This document shows, piece after piece, positions 1 through 9,066 of a DNA stretch of 64,000 nt. Source of the stretch: an uncultured Rhodospirillales bacterium. GTDB lineage: Bacteria > Pseudomonadota > Alphaproteobacteria > RF32 > CAG-239. The notes beneath the pieces are model-generated. The model was not told the origin of the DNA. It made no database searches and worked only from the letters and a program-made list of their open reading frames with translations. Position 1 is the first letter of the stretch; each line of letters starts with the position of its first letter. A program made the position numbers and the translations under genes. The stretch is taken from contig CACWLK010000011.1 of NCBI GenBank assembly GCA_902761715.1, positions 19,228 to 83,227 on the forward strand, given 5' to 3'.

Positions 1-2040
1 ATTGGAGAAATTGTGGGCGATTTTACAAATAACTATACAGAGAGTACAGGAGAAGGAACCGCAGGCGGTGGTGCAATAGTTAATTATGTGCAAATAGACA
101 GCATTAAAGGAAATTTTGTAGATAATCACGTAAAATCTGTTGGTGGTAGTGTGGCAGGTGGGGCAATTAGAAACAATACTTCAAGCTCGGGATCAACACC
201 AGGTATAGGTGAAATATCAGGTATATTTGAGAACAACTATGCGGAAAGCGGAAGTAATAAGGCTTTGGGCGGAGCCGTTTTTAACAATAATATTATCGGC
301 AATATAAAGAACTCAAGTTTTATTAATAACTCAGTCAAGGGTAATGAAGAATCTGCCGGTGGTGCAATTTATTCAAGCAAAGATATTTTAATTACCGCTG
401 ATAACGGCGTGTCATTGTTTGAGGGAAATACTGCAAACGGCAAGAGCAATGCGATCTATATGAAAGGAACCGAGGCGATTGAAGATGAAGAAAATCCGGT
501 TGCGGAAGAGATTATCAATTTGAACTTATCAAGCCTGAACAACGGCAATATAACCTTTAATGATGCAATTGACGGGCAATTGTATAATATCAATATTTCC
601 GGCGACGGTACGGGCGTAATTAGATTTGATAACGAGGTTAAAAATGTGAACAACTTTACGCTCGGATATAATTCTCTTACTCATCTTGGAATTAATTCAA
701 AAGTATATGCACAAAATATGAAAGTCAGTAGTTCGGCTATTCCCGGCACAAATGATGTTTCTTCCCCGATTATTACGGTAGATGTAAAAGTTGATAGAAA
801 TAAAAATACGGTTAAGAGCGGGCAAATTCACGTTGATAATGACATTGAAGGTGAATATCGGGTGCTGGTCAATGCACTAACACCTGATGTGTTGGATAAG
901 ACCGAAGATGCGGTTGTACCGTTCCTGTTTGCTCCGAATGATGACGAAGGCACGGCATCAAGCTTTGCGGTAGCTCGCGTAATCGGAAGTCCTTATATGT
1001 GGGACGGAGCGGTTAATGCCGAAGGCGAGACCGAGGGCGCAACCTGGTATCTTAATTTGACGGATAAAAGAAACCCTGAATATGTTCCACAAAAGGGATA
1101 TCCGGTGGTTCCGGAAATTGTTGCCGGAATAGGTTTGCAAAGTGCGGCAATTGAACAAACTCACAGCGTGGTAAGAAATGTAAAGAACAAAGTTGATGTT
1201 GAGAGAGATTTTTGCCCAAAATGCGGTTTTTATGATAACGGTTGGCACCACAGAAGATTAAATAACGGTTGGGTTGTAGCACAAAGCGAGAGCGCAAATA
1301 TAGATGCTCCTTCAGACGTGGAAGCAAAAATCCATGGCGTTGAGGCGGGGTTGGATTTCCAAGGCGATTTTCATAATACACTTGGTGTTTTTGTATCATA
1401 TCGTAATGGTGAATATGAATTCTCCGGCAAAGGTAAGGAATATTTTTCAAGATATAGTTCAGATATGAGTATAGACAGTTACCTTGCGGGTTTATATTAC
1501 CGTTATGATAGAAACCTGGCATGGCTGTTTGCAACCATTTATGGCGGTATGCAAAAAACAGAGACCAAAACCGGGGACAGAGTTGCAAATTTTGATACAC
1601 AAGGGACAGAATTTGGAGCAAGTATTGAGTTTGGTCAAGGAATGCCGTTAACACACAGTCTGACTTTAGATCCGAGCGTAGGTTTATACTATACGCAAAT
1701 AAACTTTGATGACGCTAGTGACAACGTAGGCAAACATTACGAATGGGAAGACATAAAATATTTGGAAGTAGAAGTCGGAGCAAAACTTGAACAACAATTT
1801 AAGCATGCAAAGGTTTATATTAAGCCGAGCGTAGTCAAAACGCTTGTAAACGGTAACAGCGTATTTATTACCGGCATTAACAAGATTAATACGCAAGAAA
1901 ATGATACGCTTGGACGAGTTGAAATCGGTGGAAGATTTGCCATCAGCGAAGGTTTGACCGGCTATGGCTGGGCTAATTATGCATTTGGCTCTGACTATGA
2001 TGCGTTAGCGTTTGGTGCGGGTTTGAATTATGCTTGGTAA
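1..2040 (+). CDS. Autotransporter, Pmp-like passenger plus C-terminal beta-barrel (5' partial)
   Basis: The reading frame is open to the window edge, so the N-terminus and signal peptide are missing. The passenger part (about residues 1-150) carries repeated GGAI/GGAV motifs (GGGAIVN, GGAIRNN, GGAVFNN, GGAIYSS) interleaved with FxxN motifs (FVDN, FENN, FINN, FEGN), the signature of polymorphic-membrane-protein type beta-helix passengers. From about residue 400 the sequence alternates like an outer-membrane beta-barrel and ends in an aromatic residue (NYAW), as expected for a type V secretion translocator. The likely role is a surface-exposed or released adhesin; the ligand is unknown. A bidirectional terminator follows 3 bases after the stop. 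The barrel call is secure; the Pmp relationship rests on the motifs. Confidence 0.85.
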   Translation: MGEIVGDFTNNYTESTGEGTAGGGAIVNYVQIDSIKGNFVDNHVKSVGGSVAGGAIRNNTSSSGSTPGIGEISGIFENNYAESGSNKALGGAVFNNNIIGNIKNSSFINNSVKGNEESAGGAIYSSKDILITADNGVSLFEGNTANGKSNAIYMKGTEAIEDEENPVAEEIINLNLSSLNNGNITFNDAIDGQLYNINISGDGTGVIRFDNEVKNVNNFTLGYNSLTHLGINSKVYAQNMKVSSSAIPGTNDVSSPIITVDVKVDRNKNTVKSGQIHVDNDIEGEYRVLVNALTPDVLDKTEDAVVPFLFAPNDDEGTASSFAVARVIGSPYMWDGAVNAEGETEGATWYLNLTDKRNPEYVPQKGYPVVPEIVAGIGLQSAAIEQTHSVVRNVKNKVDVERDFCPKCGFYDNGWHHRRLNNGWVVAQSESANIDAPSDVEAKIHGVEAGLDFQGDFHNTLGVFVSYRNGEYEFSGKGKEYFSRYSSDMSIDSYLAGLYYRYDRNLAWLFATIYGGMQKTETKTGDRVANFDTQGTEFGASIEFGQGMPLTHSLTLDPSVGLYYTQINFDDASDNVGKHYEWEDIKYLEVEVGAKLEQQFKHAKVYIKPSVVKTLVNGNSVFITGINKINTQENDTLGRVEIGGRFAISEGLTGYGWANYAFGSDYDALAFGAGLNYAW

Positions 2041-2042
2041 AA

Positions 2043-2071
2043 TAAAAAGCCTCTCAGATGAGAGGCTTTTT
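2043..2071. terminator. Bidirectional intrinsic terminator
   Basis: A GC-rich hairpin (AGCCTCTC / GAGAGGCT) is flanked by A and T tracts on both sides. It lies between the convergent autotransporter and FtsK-like genes and can serve both. Confidence 0.85.
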
Positions 2072-2078
2072 ATGGGTG

Positions 2079-3401
2079 TTAATACCTGCGTTTAGTACTT
2101 TTGGTTTTGCTCTTTGTTTTGTTTTTTGTAGTACTTGTAACTTTAGGAATGCTTACGCCTTTTTTGGCTGCAAATATACTGATTATACCAACCACAATAT
2201 ATTTTACCCAACGAACAATCGCTTTTTGTTCACGCACACGGAGGGAGCTCCACCAGTTCAAGCAACGGCGGAAAAAGCCTTCTTTCTTTTTAACAACGAC
2301 TTTGCCGTCGGCAGTTTTGGTTACAACTGTTGAAGATGAAGCAGGTTCCGGAAGATTGAGTTTTAACGGTTCAATCTTGCAACGGTGCGGCTCAAGCAAT
2401 TTGGCAATGCCGTCATCAGGAACATATGCGCCGTGAACACGTTTGATTTCGCCATTCTGCGGCAAATATAATGCATCGCCTCGTCCTAACAGTTCCTCGG
2501 CTCCGGGCATATCTAAAATGGTGCGAGAGTCAAACTGGGAGGCAACTTTGTAGGACATACGGGTCGGAAAATTGGCTTTCAGCACGCCGGTAACCACATC
2601 TACCGACGGGCGTTGGGTGGCCAACATCAAATGAATTCCGGCGGCACGGGCTTTTTGTGCCAAGCGTTGAACCGAAATTTCAACGGTTTTGTCAGCGGCG
2701 ATAAGGTCGGCAAATTCATCAATTACACAAACAATGTATGACATGGCGCCGCATTTTTCGTGATATTCTCCAATGTTGCGAACCAGCTCTTTTTCAAATA
2801 TTGCATAGCGTTTTTCCATCTCTTCAACTAAATAAGCCAAAGTTGCGGAAGCTAAGGCATTGTCGGTAACAACCGGACAATACATATAACGTTGATCATT
2901 ATAAACCGAAAACTCAATGCGTTTGGGGTCAACCAGCACAAATTTGACCTCGTTCGGCTTTTTGCGAGCGATGAGTGAAAGGATAAAAGTATTAAGTCCG
3001 ACTGATTTACCGGAGCCGGTTGTACCGGCAATCAACAAGTGAGGCATTTTGGCCAAATCGGCATAAACCGGACGACCGGCAATATCAACGCCGAGACAAA
3101 TCGGCAAATCGCCTTTGACAGACTGAAATTCTTCGCTTTCAATAATCTTTACAAAATCAACGGTTTGCATTTTTTCGGCAGGAATTTCAAAGCCGAGTTT
3201 AGATGTACCGGCAATCGGCTCAACACGCAGGGAAGAAACGCCCATTTCTCTTGCAATATCAGAAAGAGAAGCAGTTATGCTTTTGATTTTTGTGCCGGCT
3301 TCGGGCAAAAACTCTATTTGTTGAACCATCGGACCGACATTTATGCCGGTAACCTCGCCTTTTACCCCATAATGGGAAAGTATTTCAGTCAAGTCTTGCA
3401 T
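2079..3401 (-). CDS. FtsK/SpoIIIE-like DNA translocase motor lacking the N-terminal membrane and C-terminal gamma domains
   Basis: At 440 residues this is far shorter than FtsK (usually 750-1300). It starts directly in the alpha domain. Walker A GTTGSGKS is at about 126-133, Walker B IDEFADL at about 227-233, and the FtsK motif TQRPSVDVVTG at about 262-272, so the hexameric dsDNA pump core looks intact. The four-helix septal anchor is absent, and the start is well supported by AGAGGA eight bases upstream. After the motor, the DNA-reading gamma winged helix is replaced by a basic region, one hydrophobic segment (about 398-413) and a Lys/Thr-rich tail. It is the last gene of the Mla-like operon, 9 bases behind the lipoprotein gene. 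It could be the cell's only FtsK, simplified, or a second motor; the window cannot tell. Confidence 0.85.
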   Translation of the reverse strand: MQDLTEILSHYGVKGEVTGINVGPMVQQIEFLPEAGTKIKSITASLSDIAREMGVSSLRVEPIAGTSKLGFEIPAEKMQTVDFVKIIESEEFQSVKGDLPICLGVDIAGRPVYADLAKMPHLLIAGTTGSGKSVGLNTFILSLIARKKPNEVKFVLVDPKRIEFSVYNDQRYMYCPVVTDNALASATLAYLVEEMEKRYAIFEKELVRNIGEYHEKCGAMSYIVCVIDEFADLIAADKTVEISVQRLAQKARAAGIHLMLATQRPSVDVVTGVLKANFPTRMSYKVASQFDSRTILDMPGAEELLGRGDALYLPQNGEIKRVHGAYVPDDGIAKLLEPHRCKIEPLKLNLPEPASSSTVVTKTADGKVVVKKKEGFFRRCLNWWSSLRVREQKAIVRWVKYIVVGIISIFAAKKGVSIPKVTSTTKNKTKSKTKSTKRRY

Positions 3402-3410
3402 TTGTATCCT

Positions 3411-3968
3411 CTATAGTTTAGCTATTTTTTGGGCAATTTGTTGCGCCATCTCGTTTAATAATTTGCTTTGTTCGTTAACAACACCGTCGTATCCCTGAGC
3501 CGGAGTACCGCTTAAAGTTGTGCGTCCGCGAGCGGCAATGCTACCGTTTTTGAAGATTGTCCACCAAGCGTCAAGAGATGCTTTTTTATCAATTGTAGAG
3601 TCAAATTTGTTAATTTCAACGCTTATTGTATAATTGAAACTCTCCATTGAATAGTTTTTAGGTTTGACTAAAGCGTTGGGTAAATATGATGATATATCAT
3701 CAGCCAATACACGAGTGATTGAAGAGGTCAGCGGCTCTCCCCAACGATTAAACTCTGAAACAGTCAGTTCACTGGTGTCTTTGTCAACCAAAACAATCTG
3801 CGGACGGTCTGCATATCGGGGAACAGATACTTCCTCAACCCCGATACTGATTTTGCGTGACGAAATTGCCGCATTGTCGGTCATCGGTTGCAGACGATAA
3901 AAGCGTGACTGCTGGGTAAAAGCGCAGGCACTGAGTATAAAAAGCAGTAAAATCAGGTATTTTTTCAT
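3411..3968 (-). CDS. PqiC-like ABC-transport auxiliary lipoprotein
   Basis: Small lipoprotein of 185 residues with a signal peptide and lipobox (LSAC, Cys at about 15). The body resembles the ABC-type transport auxiliary lipoprotein family (PqiC/DUF330), with the conserved start FYRLQP after the lipidation site and the segment RYADRPQIVL. Such proteins sit at the outer membrane and work with MCE-domain proteins in moving phospholipid between membranes. It lies directly behind the MCE gene with no gap, which supports that role. Proteobacterial Mla systems use MlaA/MlaC here instead; neither is seen in this operon, so this is a mixed Mla/Pqi arrangement. Confidence 0.8.
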   Translation of the reverse strand: MKKYLILLLFILSACAFTQQSRFYRLQPMTDNAAISSRKISIGVEEVSVPRYADRPQIVLVDKDTSELTVSEFNRWGEPLTSSITRVLADDISSYLPNALVKPKNYSMESFNYTISVEINKFDSTIDKKASLDAWWTIFKNGSIAARGRTTLSGTPAQGYDGVVNEQSKLLNEMAQQIAQKIAKL

Positions 3969-4739
3969 TTAATATCCTCCTTTGCCGCGCAACAATGATT
4001 CCGGATGGCGCTCAAGATAATCGGTAAAATTACCTAAAGACTTGGCGGCATTAGAAATGTTTTGCATTGCTTTGTTGAAATTATTCAAAGTTTCGGGAAC
4101 AGTCCGAGTACGGGTAGGAATAACCTCAAAATCGTTGATCAATTTGTTAAAATCAGGCAGAAGTGTGTTATTAAGTTTGTCCATAAATGAGCTGAATTGG
4201 CGAATTGTTTCACGCAGTGGCAGCTCCTGTATGCCTTGTGAAATTTCAGCAAATTGAGAGAGAACAGTAGGAATTTCAGGGAATTTGCCGTCAGCAGGAC
4301 GACGATAAACCGGTTTTTCGTCCGAGGGGATAAACTCAAGCTCAATCATGAGCTGTCCGGTCAGGTAGTTTTGGGTGCCGAGGCGAGCCCGCAGACCTTT
4401 GGCGACCATTTCTTCCAAGATTTGATGCACATTTTCACGATGTTGGCGAGAAGCAATTTTTTTGCTGTTAAAGGCGACATAAACCGGAATGCTGAAATCA
4501 AGATTTTGCAAATCGGTAATAACGTCAATTTTAACAACGCGACCGACAGAAACGCCTTTGAATACGACCGGAGAGCCGACATCAAGACCTTTGATTGATT
4601 CTGAAAAATACATTACGACCATGCGATCGTTGTTGCGTAACAAATGGTTTGATACGAACATGCCGATAGTGGCAAAAAACAATGCCAATCCGCATATAAT
4701 GAAAATGCCTATCATTTTGTTATTCGGTTTTTTACGCAT
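3969..4739 (-). CDS. mlaD: MCE-domain protein, MlaD-like
   Basis: Single-pass inner-membrane protein of 256 residues. It has one N-terminal hydrophobic helix (about 9-31) followed by one MCE domain, with the characteristic segment IKGLDVGSPVVFKGVSVGRV at about 48-67 and GLRARLGTQNYLTGQ further on. The C-terminal part is a helical tail, expected to build the central pore of the hexamer. In Mla systems this ring binds lipid in the periplasm and docks on the MlaFE transporter. The start overlaps the end of mlaF by 8 bases, and GGAGAGGGAAAAA precedes the ATG. Confidence 0.92.
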   Translation of the reverse strand: MRKKPNNKMIGIFIICGLALFFATIGMFVSNHLLRNNDRMVVMYFSESIKGLDVGSPVVFKGVSVGRVVKIDVITDLQNLDFSIPVYVAFNSKKIASRQHRENVHQILEEMVAKGLRARLGTQNYLTGQLMIELEFIPSDEKPVYRRPADGKFPEIPTVLSQFAEISQGIQELPLRETIRQFSSFMDKLNNTLLPDFNKLINDFEVIPTRTRTVPETLNNFNKAMQNISNAAKSLGNFTDYLERHPESLLRGKGGY

Positions 4740-5496
4740 TTTTTCCCTCTCCTCGAGTTAAAAATTCAAGTATAGTATTGTTTGGCGGGTTGCGCAGCAA
4801 ATCATTAGGATTACCACGGGCCAAAATTGATTTGCTGGCACCATCCAAAAATATTGAATTGTTACCAACGGCAAAAATAGAACTGAGCTCGTGAGTTACA
4901 ATTACGATGGTTGTTCCAAGACTATGGTTAATGTCTAAAATAAGGTCATCAAGCAGTTTTGAACTGACAGGGTCGAGACCTGCCGACGGCTCGTCAAAAT
5001 ATACAATTTCCGGATCAAGAGCAAGAGCACGAGCCAAACCGGCGCGTTTTTTCATGCCGCCGCTTATTTCTGAAGGATAATAATCCTCAAAACCGGCAAG
5101 TCCGACCAAGGCAAGTTTGAGCGAGACAAGTTCTTTGATTTGGGGCGCAGAATATTTTGTATAAAGTTGCAGCGGCATTGCAATGTTCTCACCTAAAGTC
5201 ATGGAACTGAACAGGGCTCCGCTTTGGTATAATATGCCGTTTTTTTGCATGATTTTGTCTTTGGTTGCCGGCGAAGCAGAAGTAAAATTGGCTCCGTCAA
5301 CAAAAACACTGCCTTTTAATGGCTGAACCAAGCCGGTTAAAACTCTGAGCAGGCTGCTTTTACCACAGCCGGAACCACCCATAATAATGAAAATATCGCC
5401 TTTATTAATACTGAAGTTGAGGTCTTTCATTAAAACATAATCACCATAACCAATGGTCAGATTTTTGGCCTCAATTTGAATTTGCGTATTACTCAT
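4732..5496 (-). CDS. mlaF: ABC transporter ATPase, MlaF-like
   Basis: 254-residue cytoplasmic ATPase that powers lipid transport through MlaE. Walker A GGSGCGKS is at about 40-47, and the ABC signature SGGMKKRAGLARAL and Walker B IVYFDEPSAGLDP follow. The SGGMKKR form of the signature is typical of the MlaF/Ttg2A branch. It overlaps the permease gene by 4 bases (ATGA-type coupling) and mlaD by 8 bases, pointing to translational coupling of the complex. Confidence 0.94.
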   Translation of the reverse strand: MSNTQIQIEAKNLTIGYGDYVLMKDLNFSINKGDIFIIMGGSGCGKSSLLRVLTGLVQPLKGSVFVDGANFTSASPATKDKIMQKNGILYQSGALFSSMTLGENIAMPLQLYTKYSAPQIKELVSLKLALVGLAGFEDYYPSEISGGMKKRAGLARALALDPEIVYFDEPSAGLDPVSSKLLDDLILDINHSLGTTIVIVTHELSSIFAVGNNSIFLDGASKSILARGNPNDLLRNPPNNTILEFLTRGEGKNA

Positions 5497-6611
5497 ATGC
5501 CCAAAACCTCACAGCTGACAGTGATAAGACCGGTCATGACAATCATCCACACTATTGATGACACTACGGCTTTGGTAGTGGCAGATCCGACGCTATCTGC
5601 GTTGCGACCGCAATAAATGCCGTAATAGCAGCCACAAACAGCGATTACTGCCCCAAACACAAGACCGTGAAAAATTCCGACTAAAAAGTTATCAAGACTG
5701 ATGGCGTCAATAGACAGTTCCCAATACTTTTGAAACGGAATACCGAGCATGGTAACACCCACAAAACCACCGCCGAGCATTCCCATAAAATCTGACCACA
5801 TGGTCAAAAGAGGCATGGTTATGACCAGAGCAATCATGCGGGGAGAAACCAAAAATTCTATCGGGTTAACCCCCATGGTTTTAAGGGCGTCAATCTCCTC
5901 GTTAACCTGCATGGTGCCGATGGTTGCGGCATATGATGCACCGGTGCGGCCGGCCATAATAATACCGGTCATAATTGCCCCCATAATACGGGTCATACCA
6001 ATGGTAACAAGGCTGGCTACATAGATTTGAGCACCGAAAGTTTTGAGCTGAACGGCACCGACAAATGCCAAAATTAAGCCGACCATAAAACTAATCAGCG
6101 AGACAATCGGCAAGGCTTTATAGGTACAATCTTCCAAAGCAAAAGATAAGTCAACTCCACGCATAAATGAGTGTCCGGCAAGCGAACGAACAAATGAGCC
6201 CCATGTTTTTTTGATAAAATCAATGCCTTTAATAACGCTGTTATATATATCAATGCCGAACATTCCGACATTTTCCAAAAAGCTACCGGAGCCGGTATCA
6301 GGCTGTGCGGGTTTGCGGTCGACCGAAAAAGCCAGTTTGATTAAGCGAGACAAGTTTTCGGAAAAATTCTGCTGTTCAAAGTCGATTTGTCGTTGAAGGG
6401 CAATTTTTTTGAGTTCAAAAATAATAATTACCAAAGTCGAATCCCATTGCCCGAGAGCCGATGCATCAACCCTTACCCGCTTGATGTTGTTGTCCCGAGC
6501 GAGTGAATAAAGGCGAATTTTAGTTTCTTCGTTATCGTAAGAGATAAAATCTCCACTGATACTGACAGCCAAAGTTTCGCCAGATGTATTAAAATTAAGA
6601 TTTTGTTTCAT
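5493..6611 (-). CDS. mlaE: MlaE-family permease with N-terminal STAS domain
   Basis: Start set at the ATG giving MKQNLNFNTSG (372 residues). A longer reading frame exists up to 6668, but it runs through the terminator hairpin of the upstream gene and is unlikely. Residues 1 to about 95 look like a STAS domain, the MlaB role fused onto the permease, an arrangement common in alphaproteobacteria. The rest is the MlaE permease with five or six hydrophobic segments and the conserved core MVGLILAFVGAVQLKTFGA and DALKTMGVNPIEFLVSPR. It forms the inner-membrane part of the phospholipid transporter with MlaF and MlaD. The SD ahead of the chosen ATG is weak. Confidence 0.9.
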   Translation of the reverse strand: MKQNLNFNTSGETLAVSISGDFISYDNEETKIRLYSLARDNNIKRVRVDASALGQWDSTLVIIIFELKKIALQRQIDFEQQNFSENLSRLIKLAFSVDRKPAQPDTGSGSFLENVGMFGIDIYNSVIKGIDFIKKTWGSFVRSLAGHSFMRGVDLSFALEDCTYKALPIVSLISFMVGLILAFVGAVQLKTFGAQIYVASLVTIGMTRIMGAIMTGIIMAGRTGASYAATIGTMQVNEEIDALKTMGVNPIEFLVSPRMIALVITMPLLTMWSDFMGMLGGGFVGVTMLGIPFQKYWELSIDAISLDNFLVGIFHGLVFGAVIAVCGCYYGIYCGRNADSVGSATTKAVVSSIVWMIVMTGLITVSCEVLGI

Positions 6612-6652
6612 GTTATATAATTTATTATCAATTTGGCTGATGTCAATAACAA

Positions 6653-6685
6653 AACAACTCCGAAACACAGGGTTTCGGAGTTGTT
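6653..6685 (-). terminator. Intrinsic terminator of the 148-residue TM protein gene
   Basis: Perfect 14-bp inverted repeat (AACAACTCCGAAAC / GTTTCGGAGTTGTT) with a short loop, followed on the minus strand by a T-rich tail. It lies between the upstream gene and mlaE and argues against the longer MlaE start. Confidence 0.75.
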
Positions 6686-6707
6686 AAGTGTGGATGTTGC
6701 GGCAATT

Positions 6708-7154
6708 TTATAACATATGTCCTTTTTTGCGGAGAATGTAGACAAAGCTGTCGCAGATGGTCAGTTTCAGACGAGCCTCGGGGTCGCCGATGAACTTGTG
6801 CATTTTGTCGTAGCACTGTTCTTGTAACTTTTTGTAAATCTCGCGGCTGCAGTAAACTACGCGGTCCCAGTCCACTGATTGGCAATAAGCCAGAGCGAGA
6901 TAGGCGCCTTCAGCATTGTCAACAAAGTTCTTGTCATCTTCAAGACGAGTGGCAAGCGACTTGCTGAAAACCATTTTGTCGTCTTCACTAAGAGTGGAAA
7001 TCAGACCGTCTTTGGCGGTAAACCACTCGATGAAGGTGCGCATTTGCTCTGATCCGACCGGGTTAAAGGGATTGACCTGTTTTTTGGCAGTCAGTAAACC
7101 GCGAACGAACAATGCCAGCAAGATAATTACGGCTGTGAGTAACATCCAATTCAT
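6708..7154 (-). CDS. Small membrane-anchored protein, function unknown
   Basis: 148 residues with one N-terminal hydrophobic helix (about 3-20), then a soluble helical part with Cys at several positions. I recognise no family. It is transcribed toward the mla-like operon but is separated from it by a strong terminator, so it is probably its own unit. The terminator begins 22 bases past its stop. Confidence 0.7.
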   Translation of the reverse strand: MNWMLLTAVIILLALFVRGLLTAKKQVNPFNPVGSEQMRTFIEWFTAKDGLISTLSEDDKMVFSKSLATRLEDDKNFVDNAEGAYLALAYCQSVDWDRVVYCSREIYKKLQEQCYDKMHKFIGDPEARLKLTICDSFVYILRKKGHML

Positions 7155-7223
7155 AAAATAATTTTTTAGTTAATAATATCGTTATGGGAGGATAATATAA
7201 TTTTTAGTCAATTTTGTCAAGTT

Positions 7224-7613
7224 TTATAAATTAATCTCTTGCAATTTTTTTATGATGGCAACATCAGCAGGTGGAAACTCGTAGTTTTTCATCTCTTTTG
7301 AGCTTACCCAAGCAGAGTTTTGGTGAACATTGAGTTTGATTTGAGCGTTGTCAGGAATGTTTACCAAATAAACGTGCAAGCGAAACTCATTTTCGGGATA
7401 ACGGTAAGTGGTATCCATGATGTGTTTGCCGATTGTGGCTTCGACGCTTAATTCTTCACGCAATTCACGTTTTAGGCACTCCTCAATGCTTTCACCCTGC
7501 TCTTGTTTGCCGCCGGGAAATTCCCAAAGTCCGGCCAAGGGTTTGCCCTCAGGGCGCTGACCGATAAAAATTTTCCCGTTGCGGACAATAATGCCGGTTC
7601 CGACTTCTTTCAT
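7224..7613 (-). CDS. mutT: NUDIX hydrolase, MutT-like
   Basis: 129 residues, the normal MutT size. The Nudix box is complete (GGKQEQGESIEECLKRELRE then EL), matching GX5EX7REUXEEXGU with the last position relaxed. MutT hydrolyses 8-oxo-dGTP to prevent A:T to C:G changes; the N-terminal strand and the phrase GLWEFPGGK are typical of this branch. It follows gltX by 3 bases at the end of the lpxC-bamD-recN-gltX run. Another substrate cannot be excluded from sequence alone. Confidence 0.85.
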   Translation of the reverse strand: MKEVGTGIIVRNGKIFIGQRPEGKPLAGLWEFPGGKQEQGESIEECLKRELREELSVEATIGKHIMDTTYRYPENEFRLHVYLVNIPDNAQIKLNVHQNSAWVSSKEMKNYEFPPADVAIIKKLQEINL

Positions 7614-7616
7614 GAT

Positions 7617-9056
7617 TTAAGCCTCCAGTTTCTTTATGGCTTGGCGAATTCTTTCCAAAGTTTCAGCTTTGCCTAAAATAGTGGCAATTTCAGTCGCACC
7701 GCCGGAAGTGGTTTCTTTTCCACTCAAAGCAATACGTAGAGGATAAAGGATTTGTCCGTTTTTGAGCTCGTTAGAAGCAGCCAGATTTTTGAGCTGCTCA
7801 AACAAATTTTCGTTATTCCAATCAGAAACTGCCTCAAGTGCCGGCAAAGTCAAAGCCAGAGCTTTTTTGGCAACGTCAACATCAGTTTTCATCTTTTTGT
7901 TGGTATAAAGTTCCAGGTTGTACTCCGGCATTTTTTCCAAAAAGTCGGTTTGGGCAGCAATATCACCAAAAGTCTCAATACGCGGTTGCAGAACTTTGCT
8001 TAACATCGGCAAATTGAGCTCTCGGGTAAGATATTTTTGGTAGTATGGCAGAGCCATTTCGTGAAATTTTTCGGCTGATAGTTCACGAATGTAGCATCCA
8101 TTCATCCATGTCAGTTTTACAATGTCAAAAATTGCCGGAGATTTATTTAAGTGGTCAGCAGTAAAACATTTTTTGAGCTCATCAAGAGAAAAAATCTCTT
8201 GATCGGTGCCGGGGTTCCAGCCCAACAAGGCAATATAATTCAAAATGGCCTCGGGCAGGTAACCTTTGGCGACCAAATCCTGAAACGAAGCATCGCCATT
8301 TCGTTTGCTGAGTTTGTGTTGAGCATCTTTCATAACCGGCGGAACGTGAACATATACCGGCGGTGTCCAACCGAAAGCCTCGTAAATCAAGTTATATTTC
8401 GGGGTTGAAGAAATATATTCGTTACCGCGAACGACGTGGGTAATCCCCATCAAGTGGTCATCAATTACATTGGCAAAATTATAGGTCGGGAGACCATCGG
8501 TTTTGAGCAAAACACCCTCATCAAGCTCATCATAGTCAATCTCAATATCACCGTAGACTTCATCATGAAAGTGAGAAACACCCTTTTTATTGACTGTTTG
8601 GCGGATAGTATAAGGTTCGCCGGCAGCAACACGGGCTTTTGCTTCCTCAAGAGGAATACGCTTGCAGGGATCTTTGAATTTGGTGGGGATTTTGGCCTCA
8701 TCATCGTTGTCGTCTTCATCATCGCGGGCAGCACAAAAACAATAATGCGCTCCGCCGAGTTCGACCAATTTTTGAGCATATTCCTTGTAAATCGGACGAC
8801 GCTCGGACTGAACATAAGGACCGTATTGTCCACCGATATCAGGACCTTCGTCCCAATCCATATGCACGGTTTTGAGTGTATTATAAATAATGTCAATAGA
8901 ACCCTCAACGTATCTCTTTTGGTCCGTATCTTCTATGCGCAACAAAAAATCTCCGCCGCAAGATTTGGAAATCAGATATTCATACAAAGCGGTACGCAAG
9001 TTGCCGATATGCATATATCCGGTTGGAGAAGGAGCAAAACGAGTTCTTACTTTCAT
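7617..9056 (-). CDS. gltX: Glutamyl-tRNA synthetase
   Basis: Class I synthetase of 479 residues, normal length. The HIGH-type motif is PSPTGYMHIGN at 9-19 and the KMSKS-type motif is KLSKR at 248-252, the usual GluRS form. It charges tRNA-Glu, or possibly tRNA-Gln in organisms that use GatCAB. An acidic insertion (DDEDDNDDE, about 112-120) sits in the catalytic part before the CP domain and looks lineage-specific. It is followed by mutT and preceded by recN, 10 bases upstream. Confidence 0.96.
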   Translation of the reverse strand: MKVRTRFAPSPTGYMHIGNLRTALYEYLISKSCGGDFLLRIEDTDQKRYVEGSIDIIYNTLKTVHMDWDEGPDIGGQYGPYVQSERRPIYKEYAQKLVELGGAHYCFCAARDDEDDNDDEAKIPTKFKDPCKRIPLEEAKARVAAGEPYTIRQTVNKKGVSHFHDEVYGDIEIDYDELDEGVLLKTDGLPTYNFANVIDDHLMGITHVVRGNEYISSTPKYNLIYEAFGWTPPVYVHVPPVMKDAQHKLSKRNGDASFQDLVAKGYLPEAILNYIALLGWNPGTDQEIFSLDELKKCFTADHLNKSPAIFDIVKLTWMNGCYIRELSAEKFHEMALPYYQKYLTRELNLPMLSKVLQPRIETFGDIAAQTDFLEKMPEYNLELYTNKKMKTDVDVAKKALALTLPALEAVSDWNNENLFEQLKNLAASNELKNGQILYPLRIALSGKETTSGGATEIATILGKAETLERIRQAIKKLEA

Positions 9057-9066
9057 TATTTTTTCC

